NCBI GenBank assembly: GCA_024235735.1
Contig: JACKLU010000012.1
Location: 1-64,000 of the forward strand
From: Burkholderiales bacterium
GTDB lineage: Bacteria > Pseudomonadota > Gammaproteobacteria > Burkholderiales > Nitrosomonadaceae
Direction of reading: 5' to 3'
DNA: 64,000 nucleotides
Part shown: piece after piece, positions 1 through 8,981 of the stretch
Position numbering within the stretch: the stretch's first letter is position 1
How the letters are laid out: each line of letters opens with the position of its first letter
Made by a program: the position numbers and the translations under genes
Notes under the pieces: model-generated
What the model saw: only the letters and a program-made list of their open reading frames with translations
What the model was told of the DNA's origin: nothing
Databases searched by the model: none

Positions 1-22
1 AAGCATGCCATTTCAGATTAAA

Positions 23-73
23 CCTAGGAGTCTGTCGGACATAAGGATTGCTTAAGTCCGACAGACTCCTAGG
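23..73. repeat. Perfect 18 bp inverted repeat (stem-loop)
   Basis: Arms at 23-40 and 56-73 are exact reverse complements (CCTAGGAGTCTGTCGGAC and its complement) around a 15 nt loop. There is no T-run on either side, so it is not a clear terminator. It abuts the dispersed repeat at 68-244 and shares its last six bases with that element's end. REP-like extragenic palindrome is an inference; other genome copies would be needed to show it. Confidence 0.8.
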
Positions 74-244
74 AACCTCAGTTAACCGTTATCCGAGATG
101 ACTAACAGCATGAATAATAGCACGCTGCTTTTTAATTCCGGCTACGTTGCAATTCGCTGTAATAACGCGTTATTACGCCTCATCGCGCCTTGCCGGAAAT
201 AAAAATCAACGTACTCTAAATCCCATTCAACTAAGGTTTCTAGG
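68..244 (+). repeat. Non-autonomous repeat element, copy 1
   Basis: A 177 bp non-coding element with imperfect 16 bp terminal inverted repeats (14 of 16 match; 68-83 and 229-244). It carries the internal palindrome TAATAACGCGTTATTA. A second copy lies in inverted orientation at 2523-2742, sharing most of its length and carrying about 50 extra bases. The terminal repeats, lack of coding capacity and two copies fit a MITE; the transposase family is unknown. It ends about 40 bp before the prfB start, so it may carry or displace the prfB promoter. Confidence 0.75.
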
Positions 245-283
245 TTAAAATAACCGGTTTTGTATCTTGGCAGGGGAAATACT

Positions 284-1391
284 ATGGAAATCGAGCAGAT
301 CAATGCTTTGGAAGAACAGCTGGATGAGTTGAATCATCGGGCCAGTGATTTGCGGAGGTATCTTTGACTACGATGACAAAAAACTGAAACTTGAAGAACT
401 GACGCGACTGCTCGAAGATTCCAGCATCTGGAATGATCCCAAAAAGGCCGAGGAAATCAGCCGGGAGAAGAAAGGTCTCGAAGACACCGTTCAAACACTG
501 GAATCGTTGCAGCATCAGTTAAGCGATGCAGGAGAATTGTTTGAGCTCGCGCGCGCGGAATCCGATAACGATGCATTGCGGAGTATTCATGCCGATGCCC
601 AGAAAATCGAGGAAACGGTGGGCAAACTGGAGTTTCGCCGCATGTTCTCCGATCCCATGGATCCGCATAATTGTTTTATCGATGTGCAATCGGGATCGGG
701 CGGTACGGAAGCGCAGGACTGGGCGTCGATGCTGGAGCGCATGTATCTGCGGTACTGCGAGCGCCAGGGGTTGCAGGTTGAAATCCTGGAAGAGTCACCC
801 GGCGATATTGCCGGCATCAAGAGCGCCAGTATCAAGGTTACGGGTGAATATGCCTACGGTTACTTGAGAACGGAGACCGGCGTACACCGCCTGGTCAGGA
901 AATCCCCGTTTGATTCCGGAAACCGCCGTCATACCTCGTTTGCCAGTATTTTCGTCTACCCGGAAGTGGACGATTCGTTTGATATTGACATCAATCCCGC
1001 GGATCTCCGGGTTGACACATTCCGCGCTTCAGGCGCGGGCGGCCAGCACATCAACAAGACCGATTCCGCGGTGCGCATCACGCACCAGCCAAGCGGCATC
1101 GTCGTGCAATGCCAGAGTGGGCGATCACAGCACAAAAACAAAGCCGAAGCGATGTCGATGCTGAAATCCCGTCTGTATGAAGCCGAACTGCGCAAGCGCA
1201 ATGAGGAAAAACAAAGTATCGAGGACTCAAAAACCGATATCGGCTGGGGGCATCAAATCCGCTCGTATGTTCTGGATCAGTCGCGAATCAAGGATTTGCG
1301 CACTAACGTGGAAGTCGGCAACACGCAGGCCGTGCTGGACGGCGATCTGCATCAGTTCATCATGGCCAGCCTGAAAGAGGGCGTGAAATAA
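284..1391 (+). CDS. prfB: Peptide chain release factor 2 (programmed +1 frameshift)
   Basis: RF2 recognises UAA and UGA stop codons and triggers peptide release on the ribosome. Translation starts at ATG 284 behind GGGG, reads 27 codons to an in-frame TGA (365-367), and continues in the +1 frame from 366, giving 368 residues, the usual RF2 length. The SPF stop-codon anticodon tripeptide lies in RKSPFDSGN and the catalytic GGQ loop in SGAGGQHINK. The shift site has the classical layout: an SD-like GGAGG, then TAT, CTT, TGA, C. The gene ends six bases from the end of dgt on the other strand. A repeat element lies just upstream. Without the shift only a 27-residue peptide would be made, which is the known autoregulatory logic of the family. 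Confidence 0.97.
354..368 (+). promoter_or_regulatory. RF2 programmed frameshift site
   Basis: GGAGG at 354-358 acts as an internal Shine-Dalgarno, followed by TAT CTT TGA C. The ribosome slips from CTT onto TTT at the slow UGA stop and continues with GAC (366-368). Spacing is the same as in the E. coli prfB site. Low RF2 raises slippage and so RF2 synthesis (established for this family). Confidence 0.95.
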
Positions 1392-1397
1392 ATTTGA

Positions 1398-2522
1398 TCA
1401 GTCGGTTTGTCCGACCGCGAATAAACGCTGATATTCCTTGATGGCGTAGCGGTCGGTCATGCCGGCGATGTAATCCGCGATCGCCTGATGGCCGATCTGT
1501 TTGAATTTCTGCTGGTGCTTGTCCGGCAGCAGACGTGCATTTGCGCTGAACGCATCGAACAATCGCTGAATGATATGCGACGCCTTGTTACTCATGCGCA
1601 TCACACGATAATGCAGATACAGATGCTCATGGAGAAATCGCTTCAGCTCCTGCTGGGCTTTTTTCACCACCGGGCTGAAACCGATCAGCGGCGCGGACGC
1701 ATAAACATCGGCCAAATCGGTTATACCGACATTTTCGATGTTGCGCGCGCTCTGCACGGTCAGATCAGTCGCCACCGTATTAATCATGGCCCTGACTGTT
1801 TCATGGATCAACCTGCGCCCGGCAAGCGCGGGATATTTCTGTTTAACCGCCGACCAGTGGCGCGAAAAAATACCGATCTCCTGCAACTGCTCCAGATCAA
1901 CCAGACCGGAGCGCAGACCATCGTCGACATCATGGTTGTTATAGGCAATTTCATCGGCAAGATTGGCCAGCTGCGCTTCGAGTGACGGGCGTTGATTCAG
2001 GAGAAAGCGTTCGCCCACCGCGCCCAGGTTGCGCGCGTTTTTCCGGGAGGCATGTTTTAAAATGCCCGCGCGCGTTTCAAAGCATAAATTCAATCCATCA
2101 AATTCGGCATAGCGCTCTTCGAGAATATCAACCACACGCAGCGATTGCAGGTTATGCTCAAACCCCCCGTAGGCTTTCATGCATTGATGCAACGCATCCT
2201 GCCCGGCATGGCCGAACGGCGTATGTCCCAGGTCATGCGCCAGGGTGATGGCTTCAACCAGATCCTCGTTCAGACGCAGATTGCGTGCAATGGAACGGGC
2301 GATTTGCGCCACCTCCAGACTGTGCGTCAGCCGCGTGCGAAATAAATCGCCTTCATGATTGACAAACACCTGCGTCTTGTACTCGAGACGCCGGAAGGCT
2401 TTGGAATGAATGATTCTGTCGCGGTCACGCTGAAACTCGCTGCGTCCGGACGGCGGTGCTTCATTGACGATCCTGCCGCGCGTATTGCTTTCGGAGACGG
2501 CGTACGACGCGAGATTATTCAA
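1398..2522 (-). CDS. dgt: dGTPase-like HD-domain deoxynucleoside triphosphate hydrolase
   Basis: A cytosolic metal-dependent phosphohydrolase that splits dNTPs to deoxynucleoside and triphosphate, affecting dNTP pools. The 374 residues show the HD signature: RLTHSLEVAQIAR near residue 65 and AHDLGHTPFGHAG near 95, which hold the metal-binding His and Asp residues. The length fits the dGTPase-like (type 2) group. The start is TTG at 2520-2522, right at the edge of the repeat element 2523-2742, so its leader and ribosome-binding region come from that element. The order aroK-aroB-dgt is common in betaproteobacteria; here the repeat separates aroB from dgt. Substrate preference cannot be read from sequence. 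Confidence 0.9.
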   Translation of the reverse strand: MNNLASYAVSESNTRGRIVNEAPPSGRSEFQRDRDRIIHSKAFRRLEYKTQVFVNHEGDLFRTRLTHSLEVAQIARSIARNLRLNEDLVEAITLAHDLGHTPFGHAGQDALHQCMKAYGGFEHNLQSLRVVDILEERYAEFDGLNLCFETRAGILKHASRKNARNLGAVGERFLLNQRPSLEAQLANLADEIAYNNHDVDDGLRSGLVDLEQLQEIGIFSRHWSAVKQKYPALAGRRLIHETVRAMINTVATDLTVQSARNIENVGITDLADVYASAPLIGFSPVVKKAQQELKRFLHEHLYLHYRVMRMSNKASHIIQRLFDAFSANARLLPDKHQQKFKQIGHQAIADYIAGMTDRYAIKEYQRLFAVGQTD

Positions 2523-2742
2523 CCTGGAAGCCTCAGTTGAATGGAATTTAGAGTACGCTGATTTTTATTTCCGGCAAGACGCAATGAGGCGTAATAACGC
2601 GTTATTACAACGAATTGCAACGTAGCCAGAATTAAAAAGCAGCGTGCTATAAATACCATCGTGTGATTCACCAATTATTCATATTGTTCCATTTATTCAT
2701 ACCGTTAGCCATCTCGGATAACAGTCAACTGAGGTTTTTAGG
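2523..2742 (-). repeat. Non-autonomous repeat element, copy 2 (inverted)
   Basis: About 220 bp, the reverse complement of the element at 68-244, with the same palindrome TAATAACGCGTTATTA and related ends (2523-2538 and 2727-2742). It carries roughly 50 bases absent from copy 1. One edge touches the dgt start codon; the other overlaps the aroB stop codon, so the last few AroB residues (NLS) are encoded by the element's end. Its ends thus shape two neighbouring genes. Confidence 0.75.
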
Positions 2743-4437
2743 TTCGTGCATCATGCAGGCGGACAATGTTTCAATAATCAGCTGCGGCGCAATGTCTGCG
2801 CGCATGACCGCCTCGCCGATACGGTTGAGCACGATAAAACGCGTCTTGCCCGCGGATACTTTTTTATCCAGCGACATCAGTTCAAGGTATTTCTCCGGCG
2901 CCATTCTTGGCGCTTCGACCGGCAGGCCAGCCTGCTGAAAAATCCTGCGGATGCGTATGACGTCGGCTTCGGGAATGAGTTTCATGCGCCGGGAAAGCTC
3001 TGCCGCCAGCACCGTTCCGGCTGCCACGGCTTCGCCGTGCAACCACACGCCATAACCCATGCCATTTTCTATCGCATGGCCGAAAGTATGACCGAGATTC
3101 AGCAATGCACGCACACCACTCTCCCGCTCATCGGCGGCGACGATCTCAGCCTTGTTCTCGCAACTGCGCTGAATCGCTTCAATCAGCGTCATCGGCTCAC
3201 GCGCCAGCAATCGCTGCATATTCTGCTCGAGCCACTCAAAAAATACGGGATCACGGATCAGACCATATTTGATGATCTCGGCCAGACCGGCGCGCAGCTC
3301 CCGATCCGGCAGTGTATCAAGCGTTGCGCTGTCGGCCAGCACCATGCGCGGCTGATAAAACGCACCGATCATATTTTTGCCTAACGCGTGATTAATGCCG
3401 GTCTTGCCGCCAACGGAAGAATCAACCTGCGCCAGCAACGTTGTCGGTATCTGGATAAACGGCACGCCGCGCAAATAAGTTGCAGCCGCAAAGCCCGTCA
3501 AATCGCCCACCACGCCACCGCCCAGAGCAAGTATCGTGGTATTGCGCTCGCAATGATTCTTTAATAATGCGTCATAAATCACATTCAGCGTTTCCCAGTT
3601 TTTATACGCTTCACCATCCGGAATAATGATGGGTATCGTCCGCACGCCATGATCTTCCAGCGCCGTGCTGAGTTTATCCAGATAAAGCGGCGCGACTGTG
3701 TTGTTGCTGACGATCGCCACACGCTTCTGCCGCAGGCAGGAAACAATCAGCTCCGCCCGGGTAAGGATGCCATTACCGATATAGATCGGGTAATTGCGCT
3801 TTTCGGCTGACGTGGAGAATTCTACTGATAGGGTTCGCATAGTATGCTCTTTATCAATGGGTTGTCCTGAATTAAAAGCGATCAGGCGGTTAATCAATTC
3901 TTTGGTCAGAGCACTGATATTCTGCCTGCCGGTATCGATAATGATGTGCGCTGCTTCGCGGTAGAACTGATCGCGCTGCGCGTACAATTCGGTTAATTTT
4001 GCCCGCAAATCTTTGGTCTGCAGCAGCGGCCTGCTTTTATCGTGCTGTGTCCGGCAGTATAGGTCGTTTACTGTTGCTCTCAAATAAACCACTATGCCGC
4101 CATGTTTCAATAAACGGCGATTATCCCTGCTGAGTATCGCACCGCCACCGGTTGCCAGAACCATATCGCTTTTTCTAACCAGCCGCCGCAAAACCTGAGA
4201 TTCACGCTTACGAAACCCGGATTCGCCCTCAATTTCAAAAATCACCGGAATTTTAACGCCGGTACGCTCCTGAATTTCATGATCACTATCAAAAAACTGT
4301 TTTCCGGTGTATCTGGCCAGCGACTTGCCTATCGTGGTTTTCCCGGCGCCCATCATGCCGACGAGAATAATATTGACGTTACCCAGGGCCAGTTTCGTTT
4401 TTTTATCAAAGACGATCGATTTTTTACGGTTACTCAT
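2725..4437 (-). CDS. aroKB: Fused shikimate kinase / 3-dehydroquinate synthase
   Basis: One uninterrupted 570-codon frame covers two shikimate-pathway enzymes. Residues 1-190 are shikimate kinase: Walker A GMMGAGKTTIG (27-37), substrate region FFDSD, GFRKRES, GGG in LATGGGAIL, and a lid with KSRPLL. Residues 200-570 are AroB, which closes DAHP to 3-dehydroquinate with NAD and a divalent metal: GGGVVGDLTGF, VDSSVGGKTGINH, NLGHTFGHAIE and HGEAVAAG are present. In most proteobacteria these are two adjacent genes. Met200 (codon 3838-3840) aligns with a normal AroB start and has AAAGAG about 6-8 nt before it, so separate AroB may also be made. The C-terminal tail comes from a repeat element. Confidence 0.93.
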   Translation of the reverse strand: MSNRKKSIVFDKKTKLALGNVNIILVGMMGAGKTTIGKSLARYTGKQFFDSDHEIQERTGVKIPVIFEIEGESGFRKRESQVLRRLVRKSDMVLATGGGAILSRDNRRLLKHGGIVVYLRATVNDLYCRTQHDKSRPLLQTKDLRAKLTELYAQRDQFYREAAHIIIDTGRQNISALTKELINRLIAFNSGQPIDKEHTMRTLSVEFSTSAEKRNYPIYIGNGILTRAELIVSCLRQKRVAIVSNNTVAPLYLDKLSTALEDHGVRTIPIIIPDGEAYKNWETLNVIYDALLKNHCERNTTILALGGGVVGDLTGFAAATYLRGVPFIQIPTTLLAQVDSSVGGKTGINHALGKNMIGAFYQPRMVLADSATLDTLPDRELRAGLAEIIKYGLIRDPVFFEWLEQNMQRLLAREPMTLIEAIQRSCENKAEIVAADERESGVRALLNLGHTFGHAIENGMGYGVWLHGEAVAAGTVLAAELSRRMKLIPEADVIRIRRIFQQAGLPVEAPRMAPEKYLELMSLDKKVSAGKTRFIVLNRIGEAVMRADIAPQLIIETLSACMMHEPKNLS

Positions 4438-4494
4438 GAAGGATTTTTTTGGCGCACCTGGTTAGCATAGCAATTATTGCCACGCTATTCTAAC

Positions 4495-4637
4495 AGAGAC
4501 CTTTGCACGGTTACTACGCGGCACGATAATCGCGTTAAAAATTCGCGAAAAATGCTCATTTACTCCGTGTAAACTCCGCTTTTTCGCAAATTTTTGTCTT
4601 ATTCTCGCACCGCTCATGACACCGTGCAAAGGTCTCT
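4495..4637. repeat. MITE-like element with perfect 17 bp terminal inverted repeats
   Basis: AGAGACCTTTGCACGGT at 4495-4511 is exactly mirrored at 4621-4637. The 143 bp between and including the ends has no open frame of note and is rich in CG/TTTT blocks. Size and perfect ends fit a miniature inverted-repeat transposable element. No clear target duplication is visible. It fills the gap between the start of aroKB and the end of the RND transporter gene, both on the minus strand. Confidence 0.8.
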
Positions 4638-4647
4638 AGCAGGTTGT

Positions 4648-7600
4648 TCAACCGTTAAACTTATCGTTTTTTAACGGCTTGTGCAGCGGCGCAGCCATGA
4701 TTGACGCCGATTCTTTCCAGCGCATGGCGGATCGCGATGCCTTTTTTCCGGCAACAAACCAGGAAAAAAACAGTGGCACAAATACAGTGGACACAAACGC
4801 GGCCAGAATCATTCCGCCGAATACACCGGTACCCATCGACTGCCGCGCGGCTGAACCGGCTCCCGTGGCGATAACCAGCGGGACTACGCCCAGAATGAAC
4901 GCCATCGAAGTCATTACAATCGGGCGAAAACGCAGTTGCGCCGATTCCAGCGCTGCGCGCGTCACATCCATACCGGTTTTCATTTTTTGATTGGCGAATT
5001 CCACCAGCAGAATCGCATTTTTGGCCGCCAGCCCGATGAGTGTCACCATACCGATCTGAAAATAAATGTCATTCGGCATATCCCGCAACAGCACAGCCAA
5101 CAAAGCACCCGCCATAGCGAAAGGCACCGCCATGATTACGGCAAGCGGCAGCGCCCAGGTTTCAAACTGCGCCGCCAGAATCAGGAACACCATGATAATC
5201 GCCAGACTGAATGCAAAAACAGCCGCAGCGCCGGTGCGCTTTTCCTGAAACGCTTTCCCCGTCCATGCGATTTGATAGCCGTCCGGCAAGACCTGTTCGG
5301 CAATCCGCTCGACCAGCGCTATCGCTTCACCCGAGCTGAGGCCGGCAACGCCACTGCCGATAAGTTTGGCCGACAACAAGCCATTGAAACGCTCCAACTG
5401 TTCGGCGCCGATGACATGCTCGATGCGGATTAAGGCTGACAATGGCACCATTTGCCCAGCCCTTGAACGCACATAAACCTTGCCGATATCCTCCGGTTTC
5501 ATGCGGAATGCCGCATCGGCCTGCAATTGAACACGGTAAGTACGCCCGGCCCGGTTAAAATCATTCACATACAGAGAACCCATGGTGCTCTGCAAGGTTT
5601 CATAAATATCCGTAATCGCGATGCCCTGCGAAATCGCCTTGGCTTCATCGACATGAACGTAAAACTGCGGCACCCGGGTGCGGTAAAATGCATTGATTGA
5701 TGCAATCATGGGATCCTGCATCAAAGCCGCCATGAAATCATCGACAACCTTGGCCAGGCGCTGCGGATCCGAACTGGTACGGCTCTGCACATAGAGCTCA
5801 AACCCGCCGGTGCTGCCAAGTCCCCGGATTGCAGGCGGATTGAAAGCAACCGCCATACCGTCCTTCTGTTGCGCACCGGCCGCAAATACCTGTCCGACCA
5901 GGTCATCCGCCGTCGATTCACGTTCCGACCATTCAGTCATCCGGGTAAACATCGTGGACACATTGGTCTTGTTGCCGCCGCCGATAAAATCCAGTCCATT
6001 CACGGCAAACTGGAAAGCAACATCCTCGTTTTTCTCTACTTCAATACGAACGGCGTCAGCTGTGGCGGTCGTGCGGGAAAGCGATGCGCTGTCCGGCAGG
6101 ATTACCGCGGCAATCACATACCCCTGATCTTCAGGCGGCACAAGGCTGCCCGGAATAATCTTCAGCAGATAACCGACACCCGCGATAAAAGCCGCAAAGA
6201 TTAAAATACTGACGCCGACATGGTGTATCGCCGCATTGACCCTGCCGACATAAAAATTGCGCACACGATTGAAAATGCGGTTAAACCATTCAAAAAATGC
6301 GGCATGCTGGTGAGCGGACTGGAGCAGCAGGGCGCAAAGCGCCGGCGTCAGCGTCAACGCGACAACCCCCGAAATGACGCCGGCAACGGCAACTGTTACC
6401 GCAAATTGGCGATACAGTTCTCCGGCCATGCCGCCGAGAAAGGCAACCGGCACAAATACCGCAGCCAATACCAGCGTCATGGCCACCACCGCGCTGGATA
6501 CTTGCTGCATGGCCTTAATGGCGGCATTCAGCGGCGACAGTTTTTCTTCGGTCATTAGACGTTCGATATTTTCCAGCACGACGATTGCGTCATCCACGAC
6601 AATACCGATGGATAACACCATGGCAAATAATGTCATGGTGTTAATCGAATAGCCCAGCAGCCACAATCCGGCGAAAGTACCGATCAAGGAAATGGGTACG
6701 GCGATGATCGGGATCAGCGTTGCCCGCCAGGTTTGCAAAAAGAGATAAACGACCAGCACCACCAGAATCATCGCTTCACCGAGTGTCTTGACCACTTCCC
6801 AGATAGAGGCTTTGACAAATTGACTGGTGTCATATGGCATTACATATTGCATACCCTCTGGAAAAAGCGGCCGCAGTTCTTCCATTTTGGATTTGATTTC
6901 AGCGGCGGTGTCCAGCGCATTGGCGCCAGTCTGTAAAAAAATACCGATACCAACCCCCGGCACACCATTGAGCATGTTAACAATATTATATTCCTGCGCG
7001 CCGAGTTCGATGCGCGCCACATCTTTCAAATACAGCACGCCGCGCGGCCCATCAGCGCGCAGAATAATGTTGCCGAATTCTTCGGACTCGGTCAGCCGCC
7101 CTTTAGCGGTTACGGTATAAACCAGTTGCTGATCCGGCAAAGCCGGATCCTGTCCGATTTTTCCGGCGGCGTACTGCGCATTTTGCGCGCGTATCGCTGT
7201 TGCGATATCGCTGGTGGTTATTCCCAGTTGCGCCATCTTGTCCGGTTGCAACCAGATACGCATGGAATAATCCTGCGCGCCAAAAATGCGCGCTTCACCC
7301 ACACCGCGCGAGCGCTTCAAATCATCCAGAAAATTGTTGGTAATATAGTTGCTCAGAAACAGCGGCGTATGATCTTTATTTTGTGACGTTATCGCAAAGA
7401 CGAGCAGTAAATCGTTGGCGCGTTTCTGTATGGTAATGCCGGATCGCCGGACTTCATCCGGCAATCGCGGCAGGGCGATATTCACCCGGTTACTGATATT
7501 GAATGTCGCCAGGTCGATATCGACGCCTATCTCGAATGTCACGGTAATCGTCAGCTGCCCGCTCGAGTCCGCGCTTGAATTGAAATACAGCAAATCATCG

Positions 7601-7815
7601 ACACCGCTGAGCTGCTCTTCGATGGGTGCGGCGACGGTTTTAATCAGCGTTTCCGCACTGGCGCCGGGAAATCTCGCGGTTATCTGCACCACAGGGGGCG
7701 TTATCTGCGGGTATTGCGCAATCGGTAACTGAAAAGCCGCGGCGATGCCTGCCAGGACTATAATGATTGACAATACGGAAGCAAAAATCGGGCGTGTAAT
7801 AAAAAACTTCGTCAT
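4648..7815 (-). CDS. RND multidrug efflux inner-membrane transporter (HAE1/AcrB type)
   Basis: A proton-driven trimeric pump that exports drugs and other hydrophobic compounds from the periplasm and inner membrane. The 1055 residues match the AcrB/MexB size with two large periplasmic loops and twelve membrane segments. It opens with MTKFFITRPIFASVLSII, typical of HAE1. The proton-relay acidic pair is in SIGIVVDDAIVV (TM4) and the partner lysine in LIGLAAKNAILL (TM10). It follows the adaptor gene by 32 bp on the same strand, so the two form an operon. No outer-membrane TolC/OprM gene or local TetR repressor is next to it, so the pump probably borrows a channel encoded elsewhere. Substrates cannot be predicted. 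Confidence 0.95.
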   Translation of the reverse strand: MTKFFITRPIFASVLSIIIVLAGIAAAFQLPIAQYPQITPPVVQITARFPGASAETLIKTVAAPIEEQLSGVDDLLYFNSSADSSGQLTITVTFEIGVDIDLATFNISNRVNIALPRLPDEVRRSGITIQKRANDLLLVFAITSQNKDHTPLFLSNYITNNFLDDLKRSRGVGEARIFGAQDYSMRIWLQPDKMAQLGITTSDIATAIRAQNAQYAAGKIGQDPALPDQQLVYTVTAKGRLTESEEFGNIILRADGPRGVLYLKDVARIELGAQEYNIVNMLNGVPGVGIGIFLQTGANALDTAAEIKSKMEELRPLFPEGMQYVMPYDTSQFVKASIWEVVKTLGEAMILVVLVVYLFLQTWRATLIPIIAVPISLIGTFAGLWLLGYSINTMTLFAMVLSIGIVVDDAIVVLENIERLMTEEKLSPLNAAIKAMQQVSSAVVAMTLVLAAVFVPVAFLGGMAGELYRQFAVTVAVAGVISGVVALTLTPALCALLLQSAHQHAAFFEWFNRIFNRVRNFYVGRVNAAIHHVGVSILIFAAFIAGVGYLLKIIPGSLVPPEDQGYVIAAVILPDSASLSRTTATADAVRIEVEKNEDVAFQFAVNGLDFIGGGNKTNVSTMFTRMTEWSERESTADDLVGQVFAAGAQQKDGMAVAFNPPAIRGLGSTGGFELYVQSRTSSDPQRLAKVVDDFMAALMQDPMIASINAFYRTRVPQFYVHVDEAKAISQGIAITDIYETLQSTMGSLYVNDFNRAGRTYRVQLQADAAFRMKPEDIGKVYVRSRAGQMVPLSALIRIEHVIGAEQLERFNGLLSAKLIGSGVAGLSSGEAIALVERIAEQVLPDGYQIAWTGKAFQEKRTGAAAVFAFSLAIIMVFLILAAQFETWALPLAVIMAVPFAMAGALLAVLLRDMPNDIYFQIGMVTLIGLAAKNAILLVEFANQKMKTGMDVTRAALESAQLRFRPIVMTSMAFILGVVPLVIATGAGSAARQSMGTGVFGGMILAAFVSTVFVPLFFSWFVAGKKASRSAMRWKESASIMAAPLHKPLKNDKFNG

Positions 7816-7847
7816 GCTGACCTGAAAATGTCTGTTATGCGTCTATT

Positions 7848-8981
7848 TCAGTGTATGTAAGATAAAACTTCCGATGGGTCAAGCAGTTGCGGATCAACCA
7901 GCATCTCCGGACCTAACCGGATCAGATTATCCACCGCCACGCGATCACCGGTCTGCAAGCCATCGAGTATTACCCAGTCTTTTCCTACCCATTCACCTAC
8001 GGTAACCGGGCGCACAGCAACCGCATTACGCTCATCGATAACATACACATACCGGCCGAGATCGGAAGTCATCACCGCGCGTTGCGGCAGCAGAAATACA
8101 TCACTGGTTTCCCCGGCGACAACACGGACGCGCACAAACTGGCCGGGCAACAAGCGTTGATCAGTATTTTCAAACGTCGCTCTGAGCTGCTGCGCGCCAA
8201 TCAGCGGGTCTATCGTGCTGGCGGCGAAATTAATGCTGCCCTTGTGCGGATAGACTTCCCCATTCGGCAGAACGAGACGAACTTCATTAACATTTTGTTC
8301 ACTTAACCGTCCACCGAAACGTTCGAGTTCATTGTCGGAAAAACTGAACCGCACCCAGATCGGTGAAATCTGCGCCATCGTCGTCAATACGCTGGTATTT
8401 GCCGCCGCAAGGGTGCCTTCAGAAACCAGCGAACGGCCAGTAATGCCATCGATGGGCGCTCTCACCGTTGCATAGGACAATTCAAGCTTTGCCTGCTGCA
8501 CACGCGCTTTTAAGCTGTGCAGTGCGGCTTCGCTCAGCTTGAACTCAGTGTATGCATTGTCATAGGCGCGCTGACTGACAAAATTCTCGGCCAGCAGCTT
8601 CTCGAAGCGATTTTTTTCCGTATTGGCCCGCACGACCTGTATGCTTTGCTCAAGGAACTCCGCTTCGACCTCAGCCAGTGCCCTGCGAAAAGGTTCGGGG
8701 TCTATTTGATACAGTGGCTCTCCGGCGCTGACAGCCATGCCTTCATGAAAGAAACGTTTCAAAACAATACCACCGACCCGCGGACGTATTTCAACTTCTT
8801 TCGCCCCTTCTGTCAGTGCAACAGTTTCAGCGCTGACAGGTATCGTGGCTGGCTGCATACGCAGCGCACCGACCGGTAATAATTCCCCCGGTACTTTCTC
8901 TTCCTGCGACGTCTGGTCGCCACAGGCAAGCAAAAGCAATAAAGTATTCAATACTAAAACTGGCAGCAAAAATTTTTTCAT
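7848..8981 (-). CDS. RND efflux periplasmic adaptor lipoprotein (AcrA/MexA type)
   Basis: A membrane fusion protein that links the RND pump to an outer-membrane channel. I chose the ATG at 8979-8981 because it begins a clean lipoprotein signal (MKKFLLPVLVL, lipobox LLAC); an in-frame ATG 27 bases upstream (9008) only adds a polar extension. Neither has a strong Shine-Dalgarno. The mature part shows the lipoyl-like segment (RVGGIVLKRFFHEGMAVSAG), a coiled-coil hairpin, and the beta-barrel region with PIDGITGRSLVSEG. About 377 residues is normal. It is the first gene of the adaptor-pump operon. Confidence 0.93.
   Translation of the reverse strand: MKKFLLPVLVLNTLLLLLACGDQTSQEEKVPGELLPVGALRMQPATIPVSAETVALTEGAKEVEIRPRVGGIVLKRFFHEGMAVSAGEPLYQIDPEPFRRALAEVEAEFLEQSIQVVRANTEKNRFEKLLAENFVSQRAYDNAYTEFKLSEAALHSLKARVQQAKLELSYATVRAPIDGITGRSLVSEGTLAAANTSVLTTMAQISPIWVRFSFSDNELERFGGRLSEQNVNEVRLVLPNGEVYPHKGSINFAASTIDPLIGAQQLRATFENTDQRLLPGQFVRVRVVAGETSDVFLLPQRAVMTSDLGRYVYVIDERNAVAVRPVTVGEWVGKDWVILDGLQTGDRVAVDNLIRLGPEMLVDPQLLDPSEVLSYIH

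Noticed and set aside
165..183. Palindrome TAATAACGCGTTATTA as a regulator operator
   Set aside because: It occurs in both copies of the dispersed repeat, so it belongs to the element and not to a specific promoter.
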